Positions 23,201 through 34,625 of a stretch of DNA of 64,000 nt are shown piece by piece. The position numbers and the translations under genes are program-made. The stretch comes from Rhodamnia argentea. Taxonomy: Eukaryota; Streptophyta; Magnoliopsida; Myrtales; Myrtaceae. The DNA is taken from positions 8,169,001 through 8,233,000 of the forward strand of contig NC_063155.1 of the NCBI RefSeq assembly GCF_020921035.1, read 5' to 3'. A model generated the notes under the pieces. It was not told the origin of the DNA, ran no database searches, and saw nothing but the letters and a program-made list of their open reading frames with translations. Within the stretch, counting starts at the first letter, position 1. Each line of letters begins with the position of its first letter.

Positions 23201-24705
23201 ATGGATAATAGTTAGTTACCCACCGTGTAAAGAAGAGAGAAATTGTATACAGATGCACACAGGCTAGACATTTTCCAATGTGCAACCATCCATTTCTACT
23301 CTAACTACGTATTTTGGCTCAATATTCACAGGTAATAGACCTATTAGATAGATGTATCCATGTGAACTGCTTAATTCCAACATAATCTTGACAAGATCAT
23401 ACCAGTAGGGCGCATAATTGAAGCATCATCTGATGCCCGTTAATGTGAAGGGCGACCAATCATCTACAATTGCTTTTGAGATTACATTGTCTACTTTCTA
23501 CAAATGTTAGCATAAACTGAAAACTGAAAGACTAAAAAGGATGGGTTAAAATTACCAATGATCCATGTACTTTTGCCTGAAAATCACAACTGCCCACCTA
23601 CTCTCCTTTTTTTTTTTTCACAACCGTCCCTCTATTTTTTTAGAAGTGCACTGGTCAACATAAATCAGGCCAATGAAGGAATTTGCTTATACGGTTGCTA
23701 ACGCTGTTAGAAATTTTCTGTGTGGATATTTTTCCCTTGACAATCTCTCTCTCTGTGCTTATCTTCTTCGTCTTCAACTTAAAACCTACCAAATCCAAAG
23801 CAAAACCACATAATCCAACACCTCCAACAATGCAAAACCTCTGACTCGTAAAAATACTCGCTCATGATCACGATTCCCTACCATGACTGCAAACACAAAG
23901 CTCTAGCAGCCATGGCTCTCAAGTTCAACAAAGCATGAGGGGCAATGGCCATGAGCTCGAAGAAACTTGGAAGCTCAAGTGGCCATGGCCTCGAGCATGA
24001 AAGCCAGGCAGCCATGGCCAGGAGCCCAAAGAAGTTCGAGCGCCCTGGCCCTGAGCTCAACGAAGCTCAAGCGGCCATGAACGCGTTTAATTTTTCTGTT
24101 GCTGATGTGGCTCCTGTTTGAGCCACCTAAAAGAAGCTTTCGTGATAGGATAAGTATACTCAAACGTCATAAACAGTAATCCACTTGTCCATGTCAGCTA
24201 AAAATGATAGGCAATAGAAAAGGTACAACTATGTACTAACATGAAGCATTTCCAATGGTAGAGGGACAGTTTTGAACCGGAAAAAAGTAATGGACCGTTT
24301 TGATTTTCGGGCAAAAGTACAGTGATGCTTGGTCATATTAATCTCAATATAACCGATGAAGGTGGGACTTTCTATTTATCCAGACAAAGGAGATAAAGTG
24401 TTCCAAGATCCAAGATGCAAATCACCAGGTTCTAAATATTGAATGTTACAAAACCTAATTATGCAACTGAATCTGCTATTGATGAGAGAAACTACAAAAG
24501 ATGTTGGCTCCCGGAATTACCTGCGTTCTCCGTGAAACAATGTCGGCTTATCAGTTGGAGAGAACATCAAAAGGACAATGTCAATGTCGCACAATATGGA
24601 TAATTCCTTCGCTTTCTTCAAGATGCCGGTTCTTCTCTTCGAGTAAGTCACATGCCTGTTGCTACTGTTCTCAAGTCTCTTTATCTTTAGCTTAACTCTA
24701 CCCAT
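20278..24705 (-). CDS. MIKC*-type MADS-box transcription factor, AGL65/AGL30-like (last exon not placed)
   Basis: Minus-strand exons: 24521-24705, 22683-22742, 22563-22581, 22399-22463, 22296-22311, 22129-22190, 21563-21659, 21265-21312, 20956-21083 and 20278-20728, together 377 codons in frame. The MADS domain starts [20 protein letters not shown] and runs to [14 protein letters not shown]; next come [30 protein letters not shown] and NQTVE, all hallmarks of the pollen-expressed AGL30/65/66/94/104 group. Two exons are only 19 and 16 nt. The long Gln/Asn-rich C-terminus includes [11 protein letters not shown]. An in-frame ATG at 24720 is upstream, but TTTGCAG directly before 24705 looks like a leader-intron acceptor, so 24705 is preferred. 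The frame runs on 12 codons past 20278 before a stop, but a good CAG|GTGAG donor there argues for one more exon. Confidence 0.92.
23556..24330. mobile_element. TIR element in intron 1 of the MADS-box gene
   Basis: The left end ACCAATGATCCATGTAC and continuing TTTTGCCTGAAAATCA recur inverted near 24245-24330. Arms are about 90 bp. The core near 23900-24080 is richer in GC (GGCCATGGC repeats). It lies within the 1.8-kb first intron, away from splice sites. Confidence 0.65.
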
Positions 24706-25336
24706 CTGCAAATTAGCCAACAGGGCCTTAGGAAATTCCTGCTTTCCATTATATGTTTGTAAACTTCAAGGAACCCTTTAATCCAATAACACCGCAAATT
24801 TCTATTATCTATCCTGAAGAAATTAAATCATCCTCCGAACATGTAAAAGCTCCCAATATAACCTTGCATGTAAACGAAAAATTTGAAATGAAGCCAATAA
24901 GTACTAACGCTCACGGTCCTGAAAGAAATCCCCTTTCTCTTTTCTGACGCAATACTTTACCTTGACTACGAAAAGAAACAACTTGCGATCATAGAAAGAA
25001 AGAGCCCATCGATACGAATCTCTAGAACGCGGGAGATAGCAATAGCATCCGACCAACTATCAATTTCCCTTATTCTTTTTCTTGTGATCCCCGCTCGAGA
25101 GAAACTAATCGCCCGAAAAAGATTCGGACCCTGTTTTCCTCTGCCGCGGAACTCTCGAAAGATCACAAGTAATAGCAACCCCGAACAAGAAAAATTCGTG
25201 GGGGTGGATATATGGGTCGATCAAGAGGGGAGGAAAGGAGAGCGAAAAGAAAGCTTCAGCAAAGATAAGGCAGGGACTAATCCAAATTCCCAAGGAAATG
25301 CATCCCAAAAAAAGAAAGCGATTCGAAGCACACCGT

Positions 25337-25338
<2 letters not shown>

Positions 25339-25379
<41 letters not shown>
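25339..25379. repeat. (GA)n microsatellite in the probable MADS leader
   Basis: About 20 GA units, CT on the MADS strand. A (GAA)n run at 25402-25429 and a second (GA)n at 25550-25591 follow within 250 bp. Together they suggest a pyrimidine-rich 5' untranslated region or promoter for the minus-strand MADS gene. Confidence 0.9.
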
Positions 25380-25381
<2 letters not shown>

Positions 25382-25548
25382 TATCGAAGAGCGAGAAGAT
25401 TGAAGAAGAAGAAGAAGAAGAAGAAGAAGGAAATGGGTGTTCAGCTCACAAGATTTGCAGTTGAAGGGACACGCTGTGATTTCGGTCGTGGGAACGAGCC
25501 GAGCCAACCAAGTTTGTTCGCAGAGCGCGAGTGTTTGCGTAGGTTTTT

Positions 25549-25549
<1 letters not shown>

Positions 25550-25591
<42 letters not shown>
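25550..25591. repeat. (GA)n microsatellite
   Basis: About 20 GA units upstream of the MADS-box gene, likely at or before its transcription start. Confidence 0.9.
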
Positions 25592-25595
<4 letters not shown>

Positions 25596-25767
25596 TTTTA
25601 CTGTCGAGCGGACAATGGAGAGAACGGGATCTGCGCTGGAACCAATTCGCGGTGCGGTAACTCCGTTTATATGCGACCGTTAATGGGCATCTACTCCGAA
25701 TATGAGGTCAAAAAACCTACCTTTGGACTATCAAAAAAATATAATCGGAAAAAAGGGAAAAAAGAAA

Positions 25768-26190
25768 AAGATTAATATAACGAAAAACTTCAAATTAATA
25801 TACCTGTGATAAATTCATTCAAATTAATTTTTTGACTATTAAAAATCTCAAATTGGTACACATATAACACATTTCCCTTCCGTTAGCTTTCATTAAATTT
25901 TATCGTTAAATTACTAAGTTAAATTACACATGAAATTTGACGGATGTACCGGTTTAGCATTTTCACCCTCCGTTTGTCACGGGTGCAATAATTTGACGAA
26001 ATGTAAAAGCGAATAAATTTATTACACGTGGACCGGCTTAAAGGTTTTTGATAGTAAAAAAATTAATATGTGATAAATATGTCATAAGTGTACCAATTTT
26101 GAATTTTTTGTGGTCAAAAAATTAATTTGGGATAAAATTTATCACAGTGTATCAATGTCAAGTTTTCCATGGTATTAATAAGAAAGAATT
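25768..26190. mobile_element. Short TIR element of about 420 bp with ATTAATA flanks
   Basis: Both arms (about 130 bp) share, in inverted order, GATAAATT and AATTAATTTTTTGAC and then AATTGGTACAC. The element is flanked by ATTAATA on each side (about 25771-25777 and 26172-26178), a likely target duplication of 7-9 bp. Confidence 0.65.
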
Positions 26191-27092
26191 CCTTAATCTC
26201 GAGTTACTTATACTGTACGGATGAGGATCAAGGCTTTTGCCGACAGTTGAAATTTATCGAGGGGACCGAGGAAGCATCTACAAGATTAAGTTTCATATAA
26301 ATTGAGCATTCTATACCTTGATCTTGCTGAAATCACATGCCATTGTGCAGTCCATGCGTGAAAAATTAGTGGGTCTCATGTGTTTGGTGTTACTAAACGA
26401 TACATCAAGGTTTTTCCTGACATATAAAGAATGAAAGAACCCTTCTGTTTTCAGGACAAGAATAGCCAACAGAAAACCATGGCAAACATTTAGGACTATG
26501 TCGGGTGTACCGAGATTAATTGGCATGTTGATCCGCGATGGTTGCCCTAGTGGTCATGGTTGGGGGCGGAAGTCGGAATATGAGTTCGCTCGATCCTCGG
26601 CAATAATAGCCTAGGTGGAGTAGATGAGCGAGGAAACGAGCATTGCTTGATCCATGATTCTGCAATTATGAAGGCATTTCTTGATCCTATTGACATCACC
26701 AAAACAGAAGTTCAGTTCCATCCTCTTCAAGGTGGATCAAGGATTTGAGAGCTGTGAGACCGTGTTTAGACTCACATGTTCATTTTCCGAGAGCACAAAC
26801 AGATTCGATAGGCGACGACGAACACTACTGATCCACAAAAAACTCATGAGCATTGCAGTATCAACGATGATCCTGAAAACAAGCTTGCGAAACCACATCC
26901 AAAAGCTCTCTCCGTACTCCGGCATCAGAATGAAAATCCAAATTGCTAAAAGAGAGGCTTTCCAGGTAATTTTACCGGTTTCGAATCAGAAAGTCTGGCG
27001 ACCGAATTCAACTGAAAGGACTCATACAATTGGAACTCGTGCATTAGCAAGATTGGTAAATAGTTCGGTAGCAGAACAGCATCAGTAAATTA
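26191..27092. other. Spacer downstream of the lipoate-ligase-like gene
   Basis: Open frames on both strands near 26680-27090 show no recognisable domain. The minus-strand frame at 26737-26925 is hydrophobic in part but I cannot tie it to a family. The right end is presumably the 3' untranslated region of the neighbouring minus-strand gene. Confidence 0.45.
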
Positions 27093-30000
27093 TCATGAAG
27101 ACGCGGAACAAGCAAGAGACTTCCGAGACTCTGCTTCGCATAATGCTGATTCTATTTCCTGCGTCGTCAGCAGCCTCGATGAGGGGGAAAAATTTGTACT
27201 CGACACGGTTTGAATTGCTTCCAACTCCTCAGGTTCCACAGAAAAATGGGTTCCAAGTACCCTTATTGTTCTGCCGATGAAATCTGACCTCGATATGTAG
27301 TCCTTCATGCGACATACAAATTCCAAATGACCCCTTGCCTAAAGAGGAAGCACGCAGCTCAATTCAGAAAAATCCAATTGCTTCTATTTAGAACCATACA
27401 CTCATAGAACAAGCCAGCATAAGTGAAATTATATCAGAACAAGTAAAAGACAATCATTTGCAGAGAGTCTGTCTGGGAAAGGGGGAAATAATTGCAAATG
27501 TTTCAAGTATGTCAACTTGTTGCTGTTTCGGACGAGAATGAATTTGAATTCTTCTTTGGTCCAGCCTGGATACTCCCGTTATTTTGTTGACAGCAGAACA
27601 GATCGAGAAACAAGAAATTGAGTGAGTACTTAGCATACCGATCGATATTCGGGAGCACGTGAAGGAAGCTTCAGATAAGCCATGTTTCTGATTTCATAGT
27701 CCCACAGGAAAGATGTGTGATGGATCCACCGGCCTCTAGTGATGGATTGTGCATTCCCTCCAAACTTGCGATTCCCAAAAACGTAATCTAGAATAGGTAG
27801 AGGGGTGTGCCGTTAGAGTTTGATAAGTTTTTGAAACAAAACTTTCAACCATGTGGACAATTAACTAGTCATTTATTCCCTCCCCCCCCCCACCCAAAAA
27901 AAAAAAAAAAGCTAGTCATTTATCCACCCAAAGAAAGAACAAAGACAAAAACCTTGTCAAAGAGAAAAGGATAGAACTTCTAACTGTGACAATAAGTATT
28001 AACAAATTTTGCACTGTAATTGATGTGCTGATAATAAACACTCCATGATATCAAGAGTATCCACGACATAAGTGTAGAATGTGACTCAGCGCAAGCACAT
28101 TCAGGAGAGGTTGAAGAACATTTGAAAGATAACACATCATCAAAAAGGTAATCTCAAAGGAGACTCCTGCTATCGTGGACAACAATCAAAGCCTCGAAGT
28201 ATATGAAGGTTAAGTTGACTAATTATTTGTGTATATACAAATCATTGTGTTAGGTCCTTTGCTACAGCAGACTTCCGTATCAAAGTGCACTGAACTTTGA
28301 GCCAAGGCACCAATATCCTGAAAATACTTACCTCAATCTAACTAGGGACAAACCAAGAACAAGAAATTTATTTTGTCCGTCAATAACAATAGAAAGGAAA
28401 ACAAAGTAAAGAAAAAATAGAGACCAGATTATAACAGTAACTATTCCCCAGTGTAAGCATTTGAAAGCTGTCAAACGTTTGTCATCATGAAAACCCTCGG
28501 CAACAAGATCATAGTGGAACCCTCCAAGTCAGGCCAAAGAATAAGAAGAGACATTTGCAGTCAAAGAAAGAAGCAAAGAAATAGTACTAGAACCAAAGAA
28601 ATAGTACTAAGTAGAAAAAAACCAAATTATCCCTAAAGTGAAAAGGCAAACATGACACAATTTCATTTGATTAGCAATACAGGAGAAATTGGGCATATTG
28701 AAAACTTTGAAATTGAATACCATTCTCGCGGAGGTGGAAATTGCCAGTTTCTTGGAACACTTCATTGTATATTAGGCTGCTCCAAGACATGATGGGTCGA
28801 GGATACGGCTGCACATCAGGCACAGCATCCTTGTTGCATATGAATGTAACAAAGATTGTCCCACCATCCACTATAACAGTGCCTCCCCCAGTGAACCTTT
28901 TGATGACAGGTACCTGATCGTGTAACACTGGTTTAATTTCAAGCAGTTCGGCAGGTTTCCTATGCAAAATATGCATGTACTCTATTAAATTATATCATAT
29001 CCAAGCAGATCACATCTCATCAACAGATAAAGCATGCATAAGTACAAAATTGTGCAAATGTGCACATAGGTTCATAGTCGCATTTGTCTTAAATTTATTT
29101 CTACGGCGATAGGAGAAATACCATCAGAAGGCAGAGTGGGTGCCACCTGTCTAACTTATGAATCAATGCCAATATTTGATTAATGGCAGCATCCTCGTTA
29201 CACAGGATTTTTGCTTAGAAACCAGAAAGTAAACTCATCTGTCTCAGAGACAAGGGAGAGAATTTTCCTCTCCTTCTGGCTGCATTTCTTTCACTCCACA
29301 CGATGGATGCCTCTACACTAGAACAACCAAAGAAGTTCTTGCTTTCAGAAGGCCATGTTGTTTTTTAGATAGAAATGAATAAGAATTACGTGTCTCTTCT
29401 ATATTTCTAAAGGCTCGCTGCTCAGAGACTGAATCTCGAAACAAATGCTACCAAACTTCACCTATACGTGATGTCAGAACGGTATCAATACAAATGTAAG
29501 CATGCAAACAGATAAACGGCCATTACAACATGAATGAGCGCCCCGTAACCTATCAAAATTTCCAAAGCTTCGAAAAAGATGAAATATAACCACAAGCCAA
29601 GCCTTAACTGAGAAACAAAGAAGGTTAGGCAGGCATGAGCTTGTTCATGTTCATGATTAAAAGTCGTACTAATTTGGAAACGTCTTGTAACTATGTCAAA
29701 GTGTCAAAGATTCAAGAGGTCTAATAGGATGTCCCATGGTGATAGATAAACGTAAGGGTGAAAACAGGATCTTAGTTCATTATACTCCTAAAACTGCCAC
29801 AGGTGGCTAGATAAATCATAGAGCAATATTAGCATTCCAATACCAAAATAAAGCACGCTGAGTACAGGCAAAAGAAAACTCTCAGTGTATAATGTCACAA
29901 TCCACACACATCAAGTTCATAAAGGAAAAGAAAATATGAATCATCTTCACAACCAAGAGTCCAATAAATACAGAACACCTACAAGATATTAGGTGAAAAC

Positions 30001-30206
30001 ACTCCAAAAGTGACCACAGTAACTTACCCAGAAACACCCATGACAATGGTAGGTTCCCTCGTGCCATCATTTATAATACACCAATTTTCCGATGAGGTCC
30101 GAAGTAACTGCTCCTCAATATGCAGCTGCTGCAGAATAGGCCATCCTCTCAATCTGATAAGCTTCATCAATGGACGTCCAATTTTTTGGCTTTGAGGTAT
30201 AGTCAT
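27093..30206 (-). CDS. Lipoate-protein ligase A-like (biotin/lipoate A/B ligase family), four exons
   Basis: Minus-strand exons 30028-30206, 28721-28959, 27639-27787 and 27093-27338 encode 270 aa with frame kept at each junction. The family transfers lipoate or octanoate to lysines of 2-oxoacid dehydrogenase and glycine cleavage subunits. Seen: LQQLHIEEQLLRTSSENWCI, the glycine-rich motif IKRFTGGGTVIVDGG, the lysine motif NRKFGGNAQSI, and HHTSFLWDY, in family order. The C-terminal exon (RMKDYISRSDFI, STNFSPSSRLLTTQEIE) is typical of the plant single-domain protein. The ATG at 30206 gives MTIPQSQKIGRPLMKL, similar to the plant N-terminus; the methionine 13 codons later is an alternative. Compartment is not obvious: there is no clear transit peptide. 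A CT-rich leader lies near 31179-31206. Confidence 0.93.
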
Positions 30207-31172
30207 TTCGATCTTAGATCACACGTCTCAAATTCTACTCTTAATAGACAGTATATCCCATCACAAGAGATCCCATATCATTGATAGAGCGAGAAGTGCT
30301 CAAAAGCGCAATTATGATTGTCTTTCCAGCCTCCAAAGCATTGCCCTATTTCGCTTTCTTCTATATCAAAAAGCAGAGTTTCAGCAATAATGTTTCAAGA
30401 TGATGAGAACTGGAAAGTACACCTAGGTATCTGCAGGTAGATGGACACTAAACCAATTAGATACATCTAATAAGACGATAGACAAGCTACAGGGACAACG
30501 AAAGGAAATGGATGAGGAGAATACACGCCATTGCCGTGCACATTTTATGCCTTGTCCCCCCATCTATATTTTGCCTTCCTCAAGTTCTGAATCAATTAAG
30601 TTGTCAGTCTTTTCTGCTAAACACTTTGTACCTAGTTACAGTGAAACTTCACGCCATACACACATTTCAAACCTCAAATTGTCATAACCTAAGAGATCAA
30701 ATTTCCAAAGCAGCAAGAACACAAAAGCAAGAACTTTCTTTCGTTAAATGCTCCATCAACCACTATGCTTTCCAGAGGAGCATTCAGGAACCAGTAGAAC
30801 CAGGCGATCGAGAGCATATCACCACGTGAAATATCACAGATGATCCCGAATTGCGAAGCGCATACACGAGGAGAAGAGCAACCGATCTTTAGAGAACACA
30901 AGATTCACCAATAACGCTCAATCGGATCCTGTTTCCCACGCAAAAACATGATACATTGCAGGAAAAAAAGATTACTTCCAAGCTACAACTTCGTTGCTCT
31001 GCTGGACGACAATGTTTTCCATCCGAGATTTAGGTCGAAGTCAAATGGGGACACATTGAAAAAGACTAAGACGTTCATCAAAAGTTCAAAACCTTACCTT
31101 TCACGCTGAGTGCATCGCATCAAGAAGAGAGCGCCTGCGGTTCTGAAGTCCGAATCGCCAAGAAGTGGTCTG

Positions 31173-31209
<37 letters not shown>

Positions 31210-31240
31210 GAGCAGACTACACTGACACGGCAGAGAAATT
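30207..31240 (-). other. 5' leader region of the lipoate-ligase-like gene
   Basis: About 1 kb between the ATG and a (GA)n run at 31179-31206 (CT on the gene strand). It probably contains a leader intron, as no coding sequence is seen and the CT run looks like a transcription start region. Confidence 0.5.
31179..31206. repeat. (GA)n microsatellite
   Basis: Fourteen GA units, CT on the minus strand, at the likely start of the lipoate-ligase-like transcript. Confidence 0.9.
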
Positions 31241-32380
31241 CAAGGCGTGGTGGCTAACGTTGTTAGTCATATTTCGGGCAGGAAATGCCTTTTAACCATT
31301 GCAAAAAATAATTATGTTTTGGCCCCTGAAGTTCGTCTCGATTTACAATTTCCCCCCGGAACCGCTGTGTATTTTGTAGCATACTTCTGTTCGGCAATTC
31401 TCATTAAGATGATCGGTTTCAAAACGGGCGATTCCACCCTAAAATCAAGAACCTCGGTCCCACAAGATGCGGATCGAGAGCCACCCACTAAATGCATAGA
31501 TCTACCCGAAAATCAGACTGATCCGTGGAAATGGGCCAAGTTTTGTCATGGAAAGCTTTTGAGTCCATGGGTGTGGATTGATGGGGTCAGGATCGAGCGC
31601 CCCATTCCACATTATTACATCTGCCACGTGCATGATCCAATATAGAGCCACATGGTCAAGTAGAAAGTTTGTAAGCGTCATCCACGATTCTTGTCGGCAA
31701 GTGCTGCGGTTCTTTCGCAATGCTCTATCATTTCAGCTTTCAGAGACCCTCGAGTCGTCGGCAGAGCATGAGCTTTTGCCGGAAAATTGCATGGTTCCTG
31801 CTAAAGTTGGAAGAGTTGGGTGGTCCCCGAGATCCGAGAGCTTTGTATTGCAAATTCTCACCACCGTCAATGGTCGTCGAGAGATTATCATTCGAAACCG
31901 AGCTCGATACTAAGGAAAACGAATGCCCGAGTTCCTAAGACTGCCGCTACCATCATCCCACAAATGACAAAACCCACAACCTTGGCCACAAAACCTCTTC
32001 TCAACCTTGAAAAACACAGATCCAATTCTCAACTTGCAGCACCCCCACGAAGCAACACTAGACCCTCGGCTTCTATGGAAAACTCCAAATTCCCACGCAT
32101 TTGATAGCTAAAAAGGAATCGGTCATGGCTACAATTACAGATCTCGATTACCACTAGGAAGCATGGAAAAACCAAGAACCCGGAAGCAAAAGTGAAAACG
32201 AAACCCAATAATCTGGACGAGATACAAAACGGCATAGTAGAGGAGCCGACTGAGAGTGAGAGAGGGTGCGACGAGGCCGTGACTGTGTGCAAGGAGGCGA
32301 CTAAGAATTAGGAATAAGGTTTTGATTAAACATAAATTTAATATATGCAGGTCCATTTCGAGTGGCCCATGTGGGCAGTT
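31241..32380. other. Intergenic with scattered chance open frames
   Basis: Several frames of 60-130 codons are open on both strands but none shows a known domain or plausible splice partners. The phrase TTTGGCCCCTGAAGTTCG near 31318 resembles arms of dispersed repeats. Confidence 0.45.
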
Positions 32381-32383
32381 CCA

Positions 32384-32503
32384 CACCTAGAACCAAGAGC
32401 CGAATCGGTACTCACCCGTTCCAATAAATTAGAACCGAGAACTGGACCGATTCCCATGAAAACCGCCCAAAACTAGACTAGTTCGGTTCGATTCTAGGTG
32501 GAG
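32384..32503. mobile_element. Possible small MITE of about 120 bp
   Basis: It begins CACCTAGAACC and ends GGTTCGATTCTAGGTG, so the ends are inverted repeats, with internal CGGTTC/GAACCG words. No target duplication was confirmed. Confidence 0.4.
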
Positions 32504-33356
32504 ATTTTTATTAATAAAAAGGTTCCTTCCATCTTACTCCATCAGATCGATGGCTATTAATTAGGTAGTGATTAATCTATCGATCAAAGACCAATAGACT
32601 TCTTCATTTCTTTCCATTTAAACACTTAGATAAATTTTACTATGACATTGTCCGTGCATTGATTTTATCATCGAATAGATATGTTCATCAATTTTTCACC
32701 ATCGTGTATGGATATCTGTATTTCATAGTCATCATCGTTATACATCGTCCTTGGTTGGTCTTGCCATTGTCGATAACTACATTACATGACTATGAGTGAC
32801 TATCACATCCCTCGTCAATAATTGTATCGATCTCACAATCGAGCTCTATGTTCGACCAAATTGACCTCGTATAGATGATAAAGCGTTGATCATTTTTTGG
32901 TGTAACCAACCTTCAATTGCCAATACCGTTGGGTAGAGGGAAAAAATTTAAAAAAATGCCGGGTCAACTAAGGACGGGTGTCACTGTCACGTATTCATTG
33001 GTGGGTCAAGTTCGTTTGGTAGCTTGGAATTAGCTTGGAATTTGAATGCATATGTTCGTTGTTTGGACTAGGGCGGCAACGGATAAAAGGAACAGGTACT
33101 TTCGAAATCTTATTCAACCGAACAACGTAAGTCACATTCGACGGAGGAGTATGTACAAACACACAATCAAACACATCAGTTGGTCTGCGATCTGTGGTTC
33201 AACCCGACACGAACGAAGTTCAAAAAACCGAATCGAACGACATGGATCGGGGCGGTCAACGTGCTGAACTTGCAAAAAAGATCAAACACGTGTGTCGAGA
33301 TACCATGCATGTAACGTGAACGGGGACAAGAGGAAACCGCGGTGCGCCACGGGATT
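32504..33356. other. Intergenic, downstream of the CML gene
   Basis: AT-rich sequence with no recognisable gene. The last part is the presumed 3' untranslated region of the CML gene. Confidence 0.5.
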
Positions 33357-34007
33357 CTACTGCCGGAAGCTCCTCCGCACGAGCTTGGCGAACTCTCTGA
33401 AATCGATGAGCCCGTCGCCGTTGTCGTCGAAGGCTACGATCAGATCTCTGCAGTCGGGCTCGGACAAATTGACGAAGCCCAGGGCCCGGAGCACGTTGCT
33501 CAGCTCCCTCGCGTCCACGAACCCGTCGCAGTTTTCGTCGAACACGTAGAACGCCTCCTTCGCCTCCGCCAGGCTCACCTCTTCCTCTTCGAACATCCGA
33601 GCGATCTCGCTCGCCCCGATCCGCTCCGGCGGCCTCTCGCCGTCCGGGACGTCGGCGGCGCCGAAGATCCCCAGTCGCTCCATCACCATCTTCACCTCGC
33701 CTCTCGAGAGGACCGCGTCCTCCTCGGGGATTCCCACGTCGCGGGGCGCGGTTGCCGATGACCCCACGACCCTTTGCTCGCGGGAAGACGGTGGTTCGCC
33801 CGGGTCATCCGGGGCTGCTTCCACATTGTGAATGCGACAATCGCGTCTCGTCACGAGAAAGTAGTAGTGAAGGGTTGGCACGAGGCAGCGGAGGTAGGGA
33901 TAGTAGTCTTGCAAAAAGATTACAGAGTTGACCAACACCAGGACCGCGACGATGCCCAGGAGCGAGACTGGGTCGATGAGGAGGCTCGAGGTTGCATCAT
34001 GTTCCAT
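33357..34007 (-). CDS. Calmodulin-like EF-hand protein with N-terminal membrane segment, CML45/46-like
   Basis: A single-exon gene of 216 aa. CML proteins sense calcium and pass the signal to partners. Residues about 12-35 (DPVSLLGIVAVLVLVNSVIF) form a hydrophobic anchor. The first EF-hand pair is degenerate (MVMERLGIFGAADV). The last two are canonical, loops DENCDGFVDARE and DDNGDGLIDFRE, with all 1, 3, 5, 9 and 12 positions good. The hydrophobic start plus a C-terminal EF pair fits CML45/46. The frame is open to an ATG at 34214, but a TATATAA element lies only about 5 bp upstream of that codon, so that ATG would precede the transcript start; 34007 (MEHDATSS) is chosen. Its upstream sequence recurs in the tandem array to the right. 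Confidence 0.9.
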   Translation of the reverse strand: MEHDATSSLLIDPVSLLGIVAVLVLVNSVIFLQDYYPYLRCLVPTLHYYFLVTRRDCRIHNVEAAPDDPGEPPSSREQRVVGSSATAPRDVGIPEEDAVLSRGEVKMVMERLGIFGAADVPDGERPPERIGASEIARMFEEEEVSLAEAKEAFYVFDENCDGFVDARELSNVLRALGFVNLSEPDCRDLIVAFDDNGDGLIDFREFAKLVRRSFRQ

Positions 34008-34218
34008 CGCCTGCTCCAATAGTTCAGTCTGTGAATGGTATTGCAGCTGTAGGCCCGCACGCCCATAAGCGTCAGCCTCGGTCTGTGTTTGATAGAATGC
34101 CCCAGAGAGACAGACCAGGGGGAAAACAGGGGGAGACGGTGGGGGGAAGTGGGTTTTGGCTCTACCGATTCGAGCTGTTAGGAAGGATTCGATTTCATGG
34201 AGCAACACGGGCATGGGT

Positions 34219-34226
34219 TATATAAG
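34219..34226 (-). promoter_or_regulatory. TATA element of the CML gene
   Basis: On the minus strand the bases read CTTATATAACCC. Transcription would start near 34190, leaving a leader of about 180 nt before the ATG at 34007. Confidence 0.7.
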
Positions 34227-34369
34227 CAGGGGGAGATCAAGAAAGACGACAAAAGGAGCCAAAAAAAACTCTTCTTCTTCTTCCTGTAAATGGCGGAGAA
34301 ACTGCACAGTGGCGTGCATAGAAACGTTAGCGGCGGCAGGTGGGTGGCGGCTTCTCCGCTTCTTTAATG

Positions 34370-34625
34370 CGTCGGGGGTCGTTTGTTTACACTTTAGTTG
34401 GTCGTCAATGGAGTTTCCAGGAAGTTGCATGGTGATGTAGACGAAAGAGCTCTTGGCGGTTGGGGATCCTATTTATTAACTCTTGATGCTGACGCTGTGG
34501 CAGAATCGAGAAAGCTATTGGAAATAGACGTCGAAATTTACTGGTCTCTGTCTTGGCCGAGGGGTTAGAAAGAGACTCGAACCGTTGACCGAAGGTTGCG
34601 GAAGTCGTCCTAGTTTCATCGGACA
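34370..34625. repeat. Array anchor X, copy 0 (upstream of the CML gene)
   Basis: Shares GTCGTCAATGGA, TTTCCAGGAAGTTGCATGG and GGGGTTAGAAAGAGACT with the anchors at 38880, 50520 and 63770. It is the most diverged copy. Confidence 0.65.

Noticed and set aside
25298-25660. A 120-codon plus-strand frame rich in Arg-Glu
   Set aside because: It translates GA and GAA microsatellites.
26681-27088. A 135-codon plus-strand frame
   Set aside because: No domain, no splice partners, and it lies in the 3' flank of the lipoate-ligase-like gene with an equally open opposite strand.
31247-31913. Overlapping frames of 111-132 codons on the plus strand
   Set aside because: No recognisable domain, and several frames are open at once on both strands, which suggests chance.
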